Source of the DNA: Pseudomonas sp. B21-056
GTDB taxonomy: Bacteria; Pseudomonadota; Gammaproteobacteria; Pseudomonadales; Pseudomonadaceae
Assembly: GCF_026016325.1 (NCBI RefSeq)
Contig: NZ_CP087203.1
Span: forward strand, 3,658,001-3,722,000
DNA: 64,000 nucleotides
Direction of reading: 5' to 3'
Positions 55,146 to 64,000 of the stretch are shown here, in pieces. The translations under genes and the position numbers were made by a program. The notes below the pieces were generated by a model. The model made no database searches. It saw only the letters and a list, made by a program, of their open reading frames with translations, and was not told the origin of the DNA. The number at the start of each line of letters is the position of its first letter. Within the stretch, counting starts at the first letter, position 1.

Positions 55146-56615
55146 ATGTCGGCATTTTTCGAGTCACCCCACCGCATCCTGAAACGATTCAGTATCGGCC
55201 TAATCGGGATGGGGGCCATTTCCCTGGCGGGCTGCATGGTCGGCCCCGACTTCATGAAACCCGGGAACGACCTCGACGCCCTGCAACTGACACCCCGGCC
55301 CGAGCATGCCGGCGCTCCCCCCATGTCCAGCGCCGCGGTTCCAGCCCAATGGTGGCTGCTGTTCAACGACCCGACGCTCGCCCAACTGCAAACACAAGCC
55401 CAGGCCGGCAACCTCGATCTGCAAATGGCCTCCGAGCGCATTGAACAAAGCCGGGCGCAACTGGGTATCACCTCTTCGCAGTTGCAACCCAACGTGGGCG
55501 CCTACGCCAGCTACACCCGCGAGGCCCTCAGTGAAAACGGCAAGTTCGCCGCCCTGGGCGCTCCTACCGGGGCGACCAATTTCTGGCAGCTTGGCTTCGA
55601 TGCCAGTTGGGAGATCGACCTATGGGGCCGGGCCCGACGTGCCCGTGAAGGTGCTGCCGCGATCCTGGAAGCCACGGTGTATGACCGCGAAGCCGCCCGG
55701 GTCGCCTTGTCCGCCGAAGTGGCCCGCACCTACCTGCAATTGCGTGGAACCCAGGCGCAGCTGGATATCGCCCGGCAAAACCTGTCCGTCGCCGAACGGA
55801 CCCTGGGCCTGGCTGAAAGCCGCGAACGCAATGGTGTCGCCACCCACTTCGAAACCGCGACCGCCCGCGCGCAACTGGCGACGATCAAGGCCCTGCTGCC
55901 GGAACTGGGCCAGCGCCGTAATGCCCAGATGAACGCACTGGCGTTGCTGCTGGGCGAGCAACCCCGCACGCTCGACGCCCAGTTGGGCCCGGAGATGCCC
56001 TTGCCGACGCTGCCCAGCCACATACCGGTCGGCGTTTCTTCCGAACTGGCCCGCCGGCGCCCCGACATCCTGCGCGCCGAAGCACGGCTGCATGCCGCGA
56101 CCGCTGACATCGGCGTCGCCAAGGCCGACTTCTATCCACGGATCGGCCTCAAGGGACGCATCGGCGTGGAAGCCTTCAACAGTGGGGACCTGAGCAGTTG
56201 GGATTCACGCATCTTTTCCATCGGCCCGACGGTTTACTTGCCGATCTTCCAGGGCGGTCGGCTGACCCAGCGCCTGGAGCTGAATGAATCACGGCAGAAA
56301 AGCGCCGCGCTCGCCTACCGCAAAACGGTGCTGCGCGCCTGGCATGAAGTCGACAACGCCCTGGATGCCTGGGCCGCCCAACAGCGCCAGCACGACGAAC
56401 TGCAGGTGTCCTTCGAGCAGAACCAGCAGGCACTGCATGCGGCCGAGCGCGGCTATCAGCAAGGCGCCGCCGATTATCTGAGCGTGCTGACGGCACAACT
56501 CAACGTGCTTGCCAGTCAGACCCGCCTCAACGCCAGCACGACCGATGCCACGCTCACCGTGGTCAATCTCTACAAGTCCCTGGGTGGTGGCTGGGATCCG
56601 GAGGGCGGGCAATGA
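55146..56615 (+). CDS. Outer-membrane efflux protein (NodT/OprM family)
   Basis: 489-residue TolC-like outer-membrane factor. An N-terminal lipoprotein signal is visible (ISLAGCMVGPDF, lipobox Cys). Two efflux repeats follow, with WQLGFDASWEIDLWGRARRA and RPDILRAEARLHAATADIGV typical of the NodT/OprM branch. First gene of a tripartite drug-type efflux operon; its stop overlaps the MFS start by four bases. Start ATG 55146 lies after GGGGAA. Confidence 0.93.
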   Translation: MSAFFESPHRILKRFSIGLIGMGAISLAGCMVGPDFMKPGNDLDALQLTPRPEHAGAPPMSSAAVPAQWWLLFNDPTLAQLQTQAQAGNLDLQMASERIEQSRAQLGITSSQLQPNVGAYASYTREALSENGKFAALGAPTGATNFWQLGFDASWEIDLWGRARRAREGAAAILEATVYDREAARVALSAEVARTYLQLRGTQAQLDIARQNLSVAERTLGLAESRERNGVATHFETATARAQLATIKALLPELGQRRNAQMNALALLLGEQPRTLDAQLGPEMPLPTLPSHIPVGVSSELARRRPDILRAEARLHAATADIGVAKADFYPRIGLKGRIGVEAFNSGDLSSWDSRIFSIGPTVYLPIFQGGRLTQRLELNESRQKSAALAYRKTVLRAWHEVDNALDAWAAQQRQHDELQVSFEQNQQALHAAERGYQQGAADYLSVLTAQLNVLASQTRLNASTTDATLTVVNLYKSLGGGWDPEGGQ

Positions 56616-58165
56616 ACGTCGCCGCCGTGTCGCCGGTCGGCGTAGCGACTGGCCAGGCGCCCCAGGTCCAATCTGCCATTCGCCCGCTGGTCGGCCTGGT
56701 CGGCATTTTCCTCGCGGCCATGATGGCCGGGCTGAACACCCGGGTCGGCGCCCTGGCGCTGGCGGATGTCAGGGGGGCGCTGGGCCTGGGCTTCGACGAC
56801 GGCTCCTGGCTGACCACCGCGTACAGCGCCGGTGAGCTGATCGCCATGCCCTTTTCGGCGTGGTTCGCCCTGACACTGTCGCTGCGTCGCTTCGAGCTGT
56901 GGATGCTCGGCACCTGCACCCTGCTCGCCTTGATCCTGCCGTTCATTCACGACCTGGAGCTGCTGCTGACCTTGCGTTTCGCCCAAGGCATCGCCAGCGG
57001 TACGACGATCCCTTTGCTGATGATGGCCGCCCTCAAATTCCTGCCGCCGGCCATCCGGCTGTACGGGTTGGCGTTGTATGCGATGACCGCGACCTTCGCG
57101 CCCAACCTGTCGATCTGGCTGGCCGGAAGCTGGACGGATGGGCTGCACGACTGGCGCTGGGTGTATTGGCAGATCATTCCCCTGGCCCTCGTCGCCGCCG
57201 GCCTGATCGCCTGGGGACTGCCCCGGGAGCCCGTCCAGGTTCCGCGCTTTCGCCAGGCCAATTGGTCCGGCATGGCGTGCGGTGTACCGGCGCTCGGCCT
57301 GATCACCGTCGCGCTGGACCAGGGTGTGCGCCTGGACTGGTTTCACTCGCCGTTGATTACAACATCCCTGGTGATGGGCCTGACCTTGATGGCGGTGTAC
57401 CTGTTGACCGAGTGGTACCACCCCTCGCCATTCATCAAGTTGCAGATCCTCGGACGCCGCAACCTGGGCCTGGGCTGCACCCTGTTCCTGTCGTTGCTGG
57501 TGGTGCTGATGTCCAGCTCATTGTTACCCGCCAGTTATCTCGGCCCGCTGCAGAACTATCGTCCGCTGCAAATGGCCTCGATCGGGCTGATTGTCGCGTT
57601 GCCGCAACTGGTGCTGGGGCCTGTCGTGGCGCTGTTGCTGTACCGCAAGTGGGTCGATGCGCGCATCGTGTTCGCCTCGGGTTTGTTGCTGATCGCCCTG
57701 GCGTGTCTGTGCGGAGCACAACTGACCGCCGACTGGAACCGTGACCAGTTCGTCCTGGCGCAAACCCTACAGGCCTTCGGACAACCGATGGCGGTGGTAT
57801 CGATGTTGTTCCTGATCACCAGCGTGGTGCAGCCCCCCGAAGGCCCTTATGTGTCCGGCACCATCAACACGCTGCGGGCCTTTGGTTCACTGTTCGGCGC
57901 GGCGGTGATCGGTCAGCTCATGACCGTGCGCGGCCGTTTCCATGGGGAAATGTTGCTGGATCAAGCGGCCCTGGCCGGCAATGCCCTTGTCGTGCCCGAG
58001 CCGTCATCGCTGATGGGCATCGTCAGCCAGCAGGCGCTGGTGCTGTCCATCGCCGATGCCTATCGCGTGCTGGGGGTGTTGGCACTGCTGATGATTCCCC
58101 TGGTGCTGCGGCTGACCTACATCCCGGCGCCTGTCTTGACGCCTCCTTCTCCCTCACACGGGTAA
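56612..58165 (+). CDS. DHA2-family MFS efflux pump (EmrB-like)
   Basis: 517 residues with about 14 hydrophobic segments, as in the 14-TM DHA2 group. Key text: IFLAAMMAGLNTRVGALALA in TM1, DGSWLTTAYSAGELIAMPF, and FAQGIASGTTIPLLMMAAL. It pumps small hydrophobic compounds together with an EmrA-like adaptor and outer-membrane channel, both encoded here. It overlaps the upstream gene and ends 6 bases before the adaptor gene. Confidence 0.93.
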   Translation: MNVAAVSPVGVATGQAPQVQSAIRPLVGLVGIFLAAMMAGLNTRVGALALADVRGALGLGFDDGSWLTTAYSAGELIAMPFSAWFALTLSLRRFELWMLGTCTLLALILPFIHDLELLLTLRFAQGIASGTTIPLLMMAALKFLPPAIRLYGLALYAMTATFAPNLSIWLAGSWTDGLHDWRWVYWQIIPLALVAAGLIAWGLPREPVQVPRFRQANWSGMACGVPALGLITVALDQGVRLDWFHSPLITTSLVMGLTLMAVYLLTEWYHPSPFIKLQILGRRNLGLGCTLFLSLLVVLMSSSLLPASYLGPLQNYRPLQMASIGLIVALPQLVLGPVVALLLYRKWVDARIVFASGLLLIALACLCGAQLTADWNRDQFVLAQTLQAFGQPMAVVSMLFLITSVVQPPEGPYVSGTINTLRAFGSLFGAAVIGQLMTVRGRFHGEMLLDQAALAGNALVVPEPSSLMGIVSQQALVLSIADAYRVLGVLALLMIPLVLRLTYIPAPVLTPPSPSHG

Positions 58166-58171
58166 CTCATC

Positions 58172-59206
58172 ATGGCCTTACCGAAGAAAGCCCGGATCCT
58201 CAGTGCAGTGCTGCTGCTCACAGTGGCCATCGGCAGCGTTTTCTATCTTAATCGCTCCGAATCCAGCGCCTCGACCCAATCGACGGACGATGCTTATGTC
58301 CACGCCGATTTCACCACGGTGGCGCCGCAGGTGTCGGGCACGGTTGAAACGGTGTTGGTCGAAGACAACCAGCCGGTGAAGAAAGGCGATCTGCTGGCGG
58401 TCATCGACGACCGGGATTTCGTCGCCACGGTGAACGTGGCGAAGGCCCAGGTCGCCAGCGCCCAGGCCGGTATCGCCAGCCTGGAAGCCCGCCTGATCCA
58501 ACAGCAAACCGCCATACGCCAGGCCCAGGCCGCAGTCGCTGCGGACGACGCCGCGCTCAAGCTGGCCAAGGCCAATCACGCCCGCTACCGCAACCTGGCC
58601 GCCGACGGTTCGGGCACCGTGCAGGCACAGCAACAGGCGGAGGCGCAGTTGAGCGTGCAACAGGCGGGGCTGGAAAAAAGCCAAGCCGGCCAGCAGGCGG
58701 CCCGGCAGCAGGTGGACATCCTCAAGGCCGACCTGGAACAAGCCAGGGCAGCCCTCGCCCACGCCCAGGCCGCGCAGGCCATCGCCGAACTGAAGCTGTC
58801 CTATACCCGCATCACCGCGCCGATCAGTGGCACGATCGGGGAGAAATCCGTGCGCGTCGGTGCGTTCGTCAACGCCGGGAAACCCTTGCTCGCGATTGTC
58901 CCGCTCGATGCCGTCTACATCACCGCCAACTTCCGCGAGACGCAACTGGCCCGCGTGCAAACCGGCCAGGCCGTGGATATCGAAGTGGATGCCCTGCCGG
59001 GCGAAACACTGGCAGGAACAGTGCAAAGCCTGGGCCCGGCCAGCGGCGCCAGCTACTCCGCCATCGCGCCCCACAATGCCACGGGCAACTTCACCAAGAT
59101 CGTCCAACGCCTGCCCGTGCGCATCCACATCGACCCTGACCAACCGGCGGCGGCGAAATTGCGAGTGGGGATGTCGGTCACGCCGTACATTCGTATCCGT
59201 GGATGA
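58172..59206 (+). CDS. EmrA/HlyD-family membrane fusion protein
   Basis: 344-residue periplasmic adaptor. One N-terminal membrane anchor (ILSAVLLLTVAIGSVFYL), then the barrel-sandwich half TDDAYVHADFTTVAPQVSGT, an Ala/Gln-rich coiled-coil hairpin (about 90-200), and the second half LSYTRITAPISGTIGEKSVR. It links the DHA2 pump to the outer-membrane factor. Last gene of the operon; the REPIN array starts 29 bases after its stop. Confidence 0.94.
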   Translation: MALPKKARILSAVLLLTVAIGSVFYLNRSESSASTQSTDDAYVHADFTTVAPQVSGTVETVLVEDNQPVKKGDLLAVIDDRDFVATVNVAKAQVASAQAGIASLEARLIQQQTAIRQAQAAVAADDAALKLAKANHARYRNLAADGSGTVQAQQQAEAQLSVQQAGLEKSQAGQQAARQQVDILKADLEQARAALAHAQAAQAIAELKLSYTRITAPISGTIGEKSVRVGAFVNAGKPLLAIVPLDAVYITANFRETQLARVQTGQAVDIEVDALPGETLAGTVQSLGPASGASYSAIAPHNATGNFTKIVQRLPVRIHIDPDQPAAAKLRVGMSVTPYIRIRG

Positions 59207-59234
59207 TCCGTGACGGCGATGTCGAACACACAGC

Positions 59235-60549
59235 CCTCATCGCGAGCAGGCTCGCTCCCACAGGGTCCGGGGTCGTGCACAAATCCTGAATCCACTGCAA
59301 ACCCACTGTGGGAGCGAGCTTGCTCGCGATAGCGTCGGACCGGCCTGCATCCCTGTTGAATGTGCCATCGCTATCGCGAGCAAGCTCGCTCCCACAGGGT
59401 TCGGGGTCGTGCACAAATCCTGCATCCACCGCAAACCCACTGTGGGAGCGAGCTTGCTCGCGATGGCGTCGGACCGGCCTGCATCCCTGTGCTGAATGTG
59501 CCATCGCTATCGCGAGCAGGCTCGCTCCCACAGGGTTCGGGGTCGTGCACAAATCCTGCATCCACCGCAAACCCACTGTGCGAGCTTGCTCGCGAAGGCG
59601 TCGGGCCGGTCTGCATCCCTGCTGAATGTGCCACCGCTATCGCGAGCAAGCTCGCTCCCACAGGGTCCGGGGTCGTGCACAAATCCTGCATCCACCGCAA
59701 ACCCGCTGTGGGAGCGAGCCTGCTCGCGAAGGCGTCGGGCCTGCCTGCATCTCTGTTGAATGTGCCACCGCTATCGCGCGCAAGCTCGCTCCCACAGGGT
59801 CCGGGGTCGTGCACAAATCCTGCGTCCACCTCACAAACCCACTGTGGGAGCGAGCCTGCTCGCGAAGGCGTCGGACCGGCCTGCATCCCTGCTGAATGTG
59901 CCACCGCTATCGCGAGCAAGCTCGCTCCCACAGGGTCCGGGGTCGTGCACAAATCCTGCGTCCACCGCAAACCCACTGTGGGAGCGAGCCTGCTCGCGAT
60001 GGCGTCAGACCGGCCTGCATCCCTGCTGAATCTGCCACCGCTATCGCGAGCAGGCTCGCTCCCACAGGGTCCGGGGTCGTGCACAAATCCTGCATCCACC
60101 GCAAACCCACTGTGGGAGCGAGCCTGCTCGCGAAGGCGTCGGACCGGTCTGCATCCCTGTTGAATGTGCCACCGCTATCGCGAGCAAGCTCGCTCCCACA
60201 GGGTTCGGGGTCGTGCACAAATCCTGCATCCATCGCAAACCCACTGTGGGAGCGAGCCTGCTCGCGATGGCGTCGGACCGGCCTGCATCCCTGTTGAATG
60301 TGCCACCGCTATCGCGAGCAAGCTCGCTCCCACAGGGTTCGGGGTCGTGCACAAATCCTGCATCCACCGCAAACCCACTGTGGGAGCGAGCCTGCTCGCG
60401 ATGGCGTCGGACCGGCCTGCATCCTTGTTGAATGTGCCACTGCTATCGCGAGCAGGCTCGCTACCACAGGGTTCGGGGTCATGCACAAATCCTGCATCCA
60501 CTGCAAACCCACTGTGGGAGCGAGCTTGCTCGCGAAGGCGTCGGGCCTG
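59235..60549. repeat. Tandem REPIN array, ~134-bp unit, about ten copies
   Basis: Forward REPs start at 59306, 59440, 59576, 59706, 59842, 59976, 60110, 60244, 60378 and 60512, giving periods of 134 with two of 136 and one of 130. Each unit is forward REP, a GCGTCGGACCGGCCTGCATC-type loop, reverse REP, then a spacer with GGGGTCGTGCACAAATCCTG. The array opens with a reverse half-unit and closes with a forward half-unit. The 59576 copy has lost four bases of the REP (CTGTGCGAGC). Open frames through it are repeat artefacts. Confidence 0.95.
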
Positions 60550-60678
60550 CCTGCATTCGGCGTCAAGAAGGCCAAACCTTAAGCAAATAACAAAAAAGTA
60601 TTTATTGAACATTTTTTAGATCATTTAGATTGATCCAAGCCTTTGACCCACTGCGATCTCATTTGACGAGCCACCGCC
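60550..60678 (+). promoter_or_regulatory. AT-rich upstream region of sfnR
   Basis: About 130 bases after the array, with an AT-rich core (TTTATTGAACATTTTTTAGA) that is likely to contain the sfnR promoter. No exact box can be assigned. Confidence 0.35.
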
Positions 60679-61782
60679 ATGCAACTGCTCACACTTCCCC
60701 CGTCACCAGGCCTGGCCACGTCGATTCGTGCCACGGCCCAAGTCTTTGAAGACCCGAGCTCCCAGGCCCTGCTGGCTCACTTGCAAAAAGTGGCACCCAG
60801 CGACGCCAGTGTGCTGATCATCGGCCAAACCGGTACGGGCAAGGAGTTGGTCGCCCGGCACATACACAATCTCAGCGCCCGCCAGGGCAAGCCGTTCGTT
60901 GCGGTCAACTGTGGGGCGTTCTCCGAGACGCTGGTGGAAGCCGAGCTGTTCGGGCACGAAAAAGGCGCGTTCACCGGTGCATTGACCGCCAAGGCAGGCT
61001 GGTTCGAAGAAGCTGACGGCGGCACCTTGTTCCTGGATGAGATCGGTGATCTGCCACTGCCGATCCAGGTCAAGCTGCTCAGGGTGCTCCAGGAACGTGA
61101 AGTGGTCCGCCTGGGCTCGCGCAAGAGCATCAAGATCAACGTGCGCGTCTTGGCGGCCACCAATGTGCAACTGGAAAAAGCCATCAACGCCGGCCACTTT
61201 CGCGAAGATCTCTACTACCGTCTCAATGTGGTCAGCCTCGTTCTCAAACCGCTGCGCGAGCGCCCCGGTGACATCTTGCCGTTGATACGCCATTTCATCG
61301 CCGAGTACAGCCGCAGGCTGGGTTACGGCGAGGTGGCGCTGGATGCGCAGGCGCAGCGCAAACTGCTTGATTACGCCTGGCCGGGCAATATCCGCGAGCT
61401 GGAAAACGTCATCCATCACACCCTGCTGATCTGCCGCAATCAGCTGATTGGCGTCCAGGATCTGCACTTGTCCAACTTTCGTATCGACCGCCAGGACGCA
61501 GCACCGGAGAGCCCCCCTCTCAATGCGGAGGCGCTGTTGCAAAAGGCCTTTGAAAAGCTGCTCGAGCAAGAGCATGGCGATCTGCATGAGAAGGTCGAAA
61601 CGGCACTGTTGCGCGCAGCCTACCGATACGCCAACTGCAACCAGGTCCACACCGCCGCCCTGCTGGGCCTGAGCCGCAATGTCACGCGCACGCTGCTGAT
61701 CAGGATCGGTGAGCTGGTAGTCAGCAAACGCCGTCCGGCGCTGAGCACGCACAACGGCCAGGTGATCAACCTTTCAACCTGA
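60679..61782 (+). CDS. sfnR: Sigma-54-dependent regulator SfnR
   Basis: 367-residue enhancer-binding protein made of a AAA+ domain and a Fis-type helix-turn-helix, without an N-terminal sensory domain. Walker A GQTGTGKE (49-56), the sigma-54 contact GAFTGA (96-101), Walker B GGTLFLDEIGDLP and the DNA-binding end LLGLSRNVTRTLLIRIGELV are intact. The N-terminus MQLLTLPPSPGLATSIRATA matches SfnR of P. putida as I remember it, which activates dimethyl-sulfone and organosulfur genes during sulfate limitation. Lacking a sensor domain, it is probably controlled by its own expression. Its stop overlaps the convergent ABC ATPase gene by nine bases. Confidence 0.88.
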   Translation: MQLLTLPPSPGLATSIRATAQVFEDPSSQALLAHLQKVAPSDASVLIIGQTGTGKELVARHIHNLSARQGKPFVAVNCGAFSETLVEAELFGHEKGAFTGALTAKAGWFEEADGGTLFLDEIGDLPLPIQVKLLRVLQEREVVRLGSRKSIKINVRVLAATNVQLEKAINAGHFREDLYYRLNVVSLVLKPLRERPGDILPLIRHFIAEYSRRLGYGEVALDAQAQRKLLDYAWPGNIRELENVIHHTLLICRNQLIGVQDLHLSNFRIDRQDAAPESPPLNAEALLQKAFEKLLEQEHGDLHEKVETALLRAAYRYANCNQVHTAALLGLSRNVTRTLLIRIGELVVSKRRPALSTHNGQVINLST

Positions 61783-62568
61783 TCCCGCGCCGACGCTTGA
61801 GGATGGAGCCCTCGCCCCATTGCGTGCCCCCAGATAAAAATCATGCAGGTCGCTGCGGGCCGCCAGTTGGTCAGCACGGCCTTCACTGACCACGCGACCG
61901 CTTTCCAGTACGTAGCCGAAATGGGCGTAACGCAGCGCCGTCGTGATGTTCTGTTCGGCGATCAGAAAGCTGACGCCATCACGCTCATTGAGCTGGCGGA
62001 TGATTTCGAAGATTTCCTCGACGATCTGCGGTGCCAGCCCCATCGAGGGTTCGTCCAGCAAGACCAGCTGAGGCTTGGCCATCAGCGCCCGTCCTATCGC
62101 GATCATCTGCTGCTCTCCGCCCGAGGTATAGCCGGCGGGGATGCTGCGGCGTAGTTTCAGGCGCGGGAAATGGCCGTAGACCCACTCCAGATCGGCCAGG
62201 AGCTGGCGCCGCGGAACCTGGCGCGCAAGGGCGCCAGCGAGGAGGTTTTCCTCCACGGTCAATTGGGCAAAGCAATGCCGACCTTCCAGCACTTGCACCA
62301 AACCGTTCGCCGCCAAGGTGTGGGGAGCGCTGTGAGTCACCTCTCGCCCTTGATACACAATCCGCCCCCGTACCACTTCGCCCCGTTCGGCACGCACCAG
62401 GTTGGAGACTGCCTTCAACGTCGTGCTCTTACCGGCACCATTGGCGCCCAGCAACGCCACGACCTGCCCTTTCGCGACGTTCAGCGACACGCTCCGCACG
62501 GCCAGGATGGTCTGTTCATAGAAGACTTCAATATCGTCGATCTGCAGGATCGGCACGTTCGTCGCCAT
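61774..62568 (-). CDS. Branched-chain-type ABC importer ATPase (LivF-like)
   Basis: 264-residue cytoplasmic ATPase. Walker A GANGAGKSTTLKAV, signature YTSGGEQQMIAIGRALM, Walker B LVLLDEPSMGLAP and H-loop region FLIAEQNITTALRYA identify the LivF subgroup of the HAAT family. The substrate could be branched-chain amino acids, an amide or an organic acid. It follows the binding-protein gene by 57 bases. Permeases and a LivG-like ATPase are expected upstream, outside the window. Start ATG 62568 has AGAGG nine bases upstream. Confidence 0.92.
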   Translation of the reverse strand: MATNVPILQIDDIEVFYEQTILAVRSVSLNVAKGQVVALLGANGAGKSTTLKAVSNLVRAERGEVVRGRIVYQGREVTHSAPHTLAANGLVQVLEGRHCFAQLTVEENLLAGALARQVPRRQLLADLEWVYGHFPRLKLRRSIPAGYTSGGEQQMIAIGRALMAKPQLVLLDEPSMGLAPQIVEEIFEIIRQLNERDGVSFLIAEQNITTALRYAHFGYVLESGRVVSEGRADQLAARSDLHDFYLGARNGARAPSSSVGAGSG

Positions 62569-62625
62569 GCTGTTTCGCCTCTTCGCGGAACCACCGGACG
62601 CAAGCGCCCGGATCGTCGGGTTGCC

Positions 62626-63951
62626 TCAGGTTTCCTTGTTGCAGTCACGCGGGGTGATGCCTTTTTCCCGGGCGTACTGATGGGACGACGCTTCGATGAT
62701 CGGCCGCAGCAAGGCGCGGTCGGCCTGGACCCAGTCGCTGATCAGTTTCCACTGCGCGCCGTCCCATTGCTGGAAGCGCACCGCCCCGCCACCTTCGTGG
62801 TCCGAGCACGAGAGTTGCAACGGCTGCACCAACCCCAACGCCCCCAGTTCCTTGAGTCGAGCGTCGTCGAGCTTGAGATTCTCGAACCCCCAGCGCACCT
62901 GCTCACCGGTCAACGGCTGCTTGCCGAATTTCTGCTGTGCGATACGCACGGCTTCAACGTTAAGAATGCCGTTGACCACGCCGAGGTTGTAGTACACGGT
63001 GCCGAAACGCTTGGGATCGGCCAGGTCGCCATGACCGGTATCGACCACTTGCTGCTTGATGCCTTGCAGCACCGGGAAATCGGTACCCGAAGGATGAGTG
63101 GTAATGGCAATGAATCCTTTGGCGGCGGCACCGGCCGGTGCGGCGTCATCCTCGGAATTGCTCCAGATATTGCCGATGATGCGATCGGCCGGGAAGCCGA
63201 CCTTCTGCGCGGTCTTCAGCGCCACCGGGTTCATCACGCCCCAGCCGCGCAGGATCACCCAGTCGGGTTTTTCCCGGCGGATGTTCAGCCATTGCGACTG
63301 CTGTTCGTTGCCTGGGTGCGGCACCTCCAGCAAGGTCAGCGAAAAGCCGTACTTGTCGGCCAGGGTTTGCAGGACCTCGTTGGTCTCCTTGCCGTAGGGC
63401 GAGCCGTGGTACAGAGTGACGATCTTCAGGCCCTTGAGTTTATCCAGCCCGCCGGCCCGCTGGCCGATGTAGTTGATGATCGCGGACACTTCGGAATAAG
63501 GGTTCAACTGCAACGGGAAGACATAGGGAAACACGCTGCCATCGGTGGAGTCCGTGCGTCCGTGGTTGATGGTAATCAACGGCAGTTTGTCGGCCGTCGA
63601 ACGCTCCAGCGTGGCGTAGGCGATGCCCACCGACAGCGGGTTGGTGGCCGCCGCTGGCGCACCGTTCAAGCCTTTCTTCAGGCGCTCGTAGCACTCGACG
63701 CCCTTTTCCACCACGTATTCGGTTTCGCATTCGCTCCAGGTCAACTGGACGCCGTTCACGCCGCCGTTGGCGTTGACGTATTTGAGATAGTCGATGAAGC
63801 CGCCGAAAAAACCGGTGCCACCGGCCGCATAGGGGCCGACGCGATAGCTTTGCAGCGGGAAGTATTGCTCGTTGTCCGCCTGGACGGTAAAGGCCGCGAC
63901 GGTGAGGCTGAGGGCCAGCGCCAGGCTGCTCGCGAAAGATCGTTTGAACAT
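62626..63951 (-). CDS. HAAT-type ABC substrate-binding protein
   Basis: 441-residue periplasmic binding protein with a signal peptide (cleavage near FTVQA-DN). The type I periplasmic-binding fold is suggested by GGFIDYLKYVNANGGVNGVQ, CYERLKKGLNGAPA and TDSTDGSVFPYVFPL. It is longer than classical LivK (~370), resembling binding proteins of the amide/organic-acid branch. The ligand is unknown; proximity to sfnR makes an organosulfur compound worth testing but is not evidence. AAGGA lies seven bases before ATG 63951. Confidence 0.9.
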   Translation of the reverse strand: MFKRSFASSLALALSLTVAAFTVQADNEQYFPLQSYRVGPYAAGGTGFFGGFIDYLKYVNANGGVNGVQLTWSECETEYVVEKGVECYERLKKGLNGAPAAATNPLSVGIAYATLERSTADKLPLITINHGRTDSTDGSVFPYVFPLQLNPYSEVSAIINYIGQRAGGLDKLKGLKIVTLYHGSPYGKETNEVLQTLADKYGFSLTLLEVPHPGNEQQSQWLNIRREKPDWVILRGWGVMNPVALKTAQKVGFPADRIIGNIWSNSEDDAAPAGAAAKGFIAITTHPSGTDFPVLQGIKQQVVDTGHGDLADPKRFGTVYYNLGVVNGILNVEAVRIAQQKFGKQPLTGEQVRWGFENLKLDDARLKELGALGLVQPLQLSCSDHEGGGAVRFQQWDGAQWKLISDWVQADRALLRPIIEASSHQYAREKGITPRDCNKET

Positions 63952-63988
63952 TGGATTTTCCTTAGGGTGTAGCCAGTGACCTGTGTGG

Positions 63989-64000
63989 TTAATTCGTGCG
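63989..64000 (-). CDS. Possible end of upstream ABC component gene (partial)
   Basis: The minus strand at the window edge reads CGC ACG AAT TAA, which could be the last codons of the preceding gene in this importer operon. Position is the only support. Confidence 0.2.
   Translation of the reverse strand, partial: RTN

Noticed and set aside
59235..60549. CRISPR array
   Set aside because: The ~134-bp period covers a whole palindromic unit, the spacers are nearly identical between units, and no cas gene is nearby.
59308..60619. Many overlapping 60-270 residue frames within the REPIN array
   Set aside because: All are translations of the same repeated palindrome in different frames, without ribosome binding sites.

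Overview
The window reads as chromosomal DNA of a Pseudomonas, most likely of the P. fluorescens group. Support: high GC, gene content typical of the genus (a ~1,620-residue NAD-glutamate dehydrogenase, a cyclohexadienyl dehydratase, SfnR, a DUF5629 protein, CstA with its small YbdD-type partner) and many copies of two Pseudomonas-type REP palindromes. No tRNA, rRNA, complete IS, prophage or CRISPR array was seen.

Layout. 1-2007: TonB-dependent siderophore receptor (cut by the window edge) with a Fur-box-like site. 2312-4108: chemotaxis receptor with a C-terminal cytoplasmic sensor-like domain. 4372-8972: ybdD-like gene and cstA, divergent from a Cache histidine kinase and a NarL-type regulator. 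8982-16137: small metabolic and regulatory genes (NAD-epimerase, MFS exporter with divergent TetR, periplasmic PheC, AhpD-like protein with divergent MocR regulator, monooxygenase, cupin). 16333-21198: gdhB. 21628-21981: hypothetical gene.

22311-25415 is the most unusual region. It is a lower-GC cassette of a 37-codon peptide gene with a strong ribosome binding site, a perfect 12-bp hairpin, a lone YcaO enzyme and a peptide-exporter-like ABC protein. I read it as a compact ribosomally made, post-translationally modified peptide (RiPP) locus. It is followed by REP sequences and a hairpin-rich element holding the tail of a DUF3077/DUF6124-like gene.

26209-33049: six-gene MoxR/DUF58/VWA/Bat operon. 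33312-38194: sbcDC. 38325-40428: two small secreted-peptide genes, a beta-propeller lactonase and a DUF5629 gene. 40647-45083: complete type I secretion operon without a neighbouring substrate. 45488-46888: GabP-like permease. 47254-55001: a signalling block with a 1,822-residue kinase/AAA/GAF/PAS/histidine kinase protein, an LRAT-like protein, a FixJ-type regulator and a divergent single-domain receiver. 55146-59206: tripartite efflux operon (OMF, DHA2 MFS, HlyD). 59235-60549: tandem array of about ten REPIN units with a ~134-bp period. 60679-61782: sfnR. 61774-63951: ATPase and binding protein of a branched-chain-type ABC importer that continues beyond the window.

Two palindrome families occupy many gene ends. 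Family 1 (GGGAGCGAGC-TGCTCGC core) occurs at 11 sites besides the array. Family 2 (GTGGCGAGGGGATT-ATCCCC) occurs at four. No REP-associated tyrosine transposase is present here, so they would have to be mobilised in trans.
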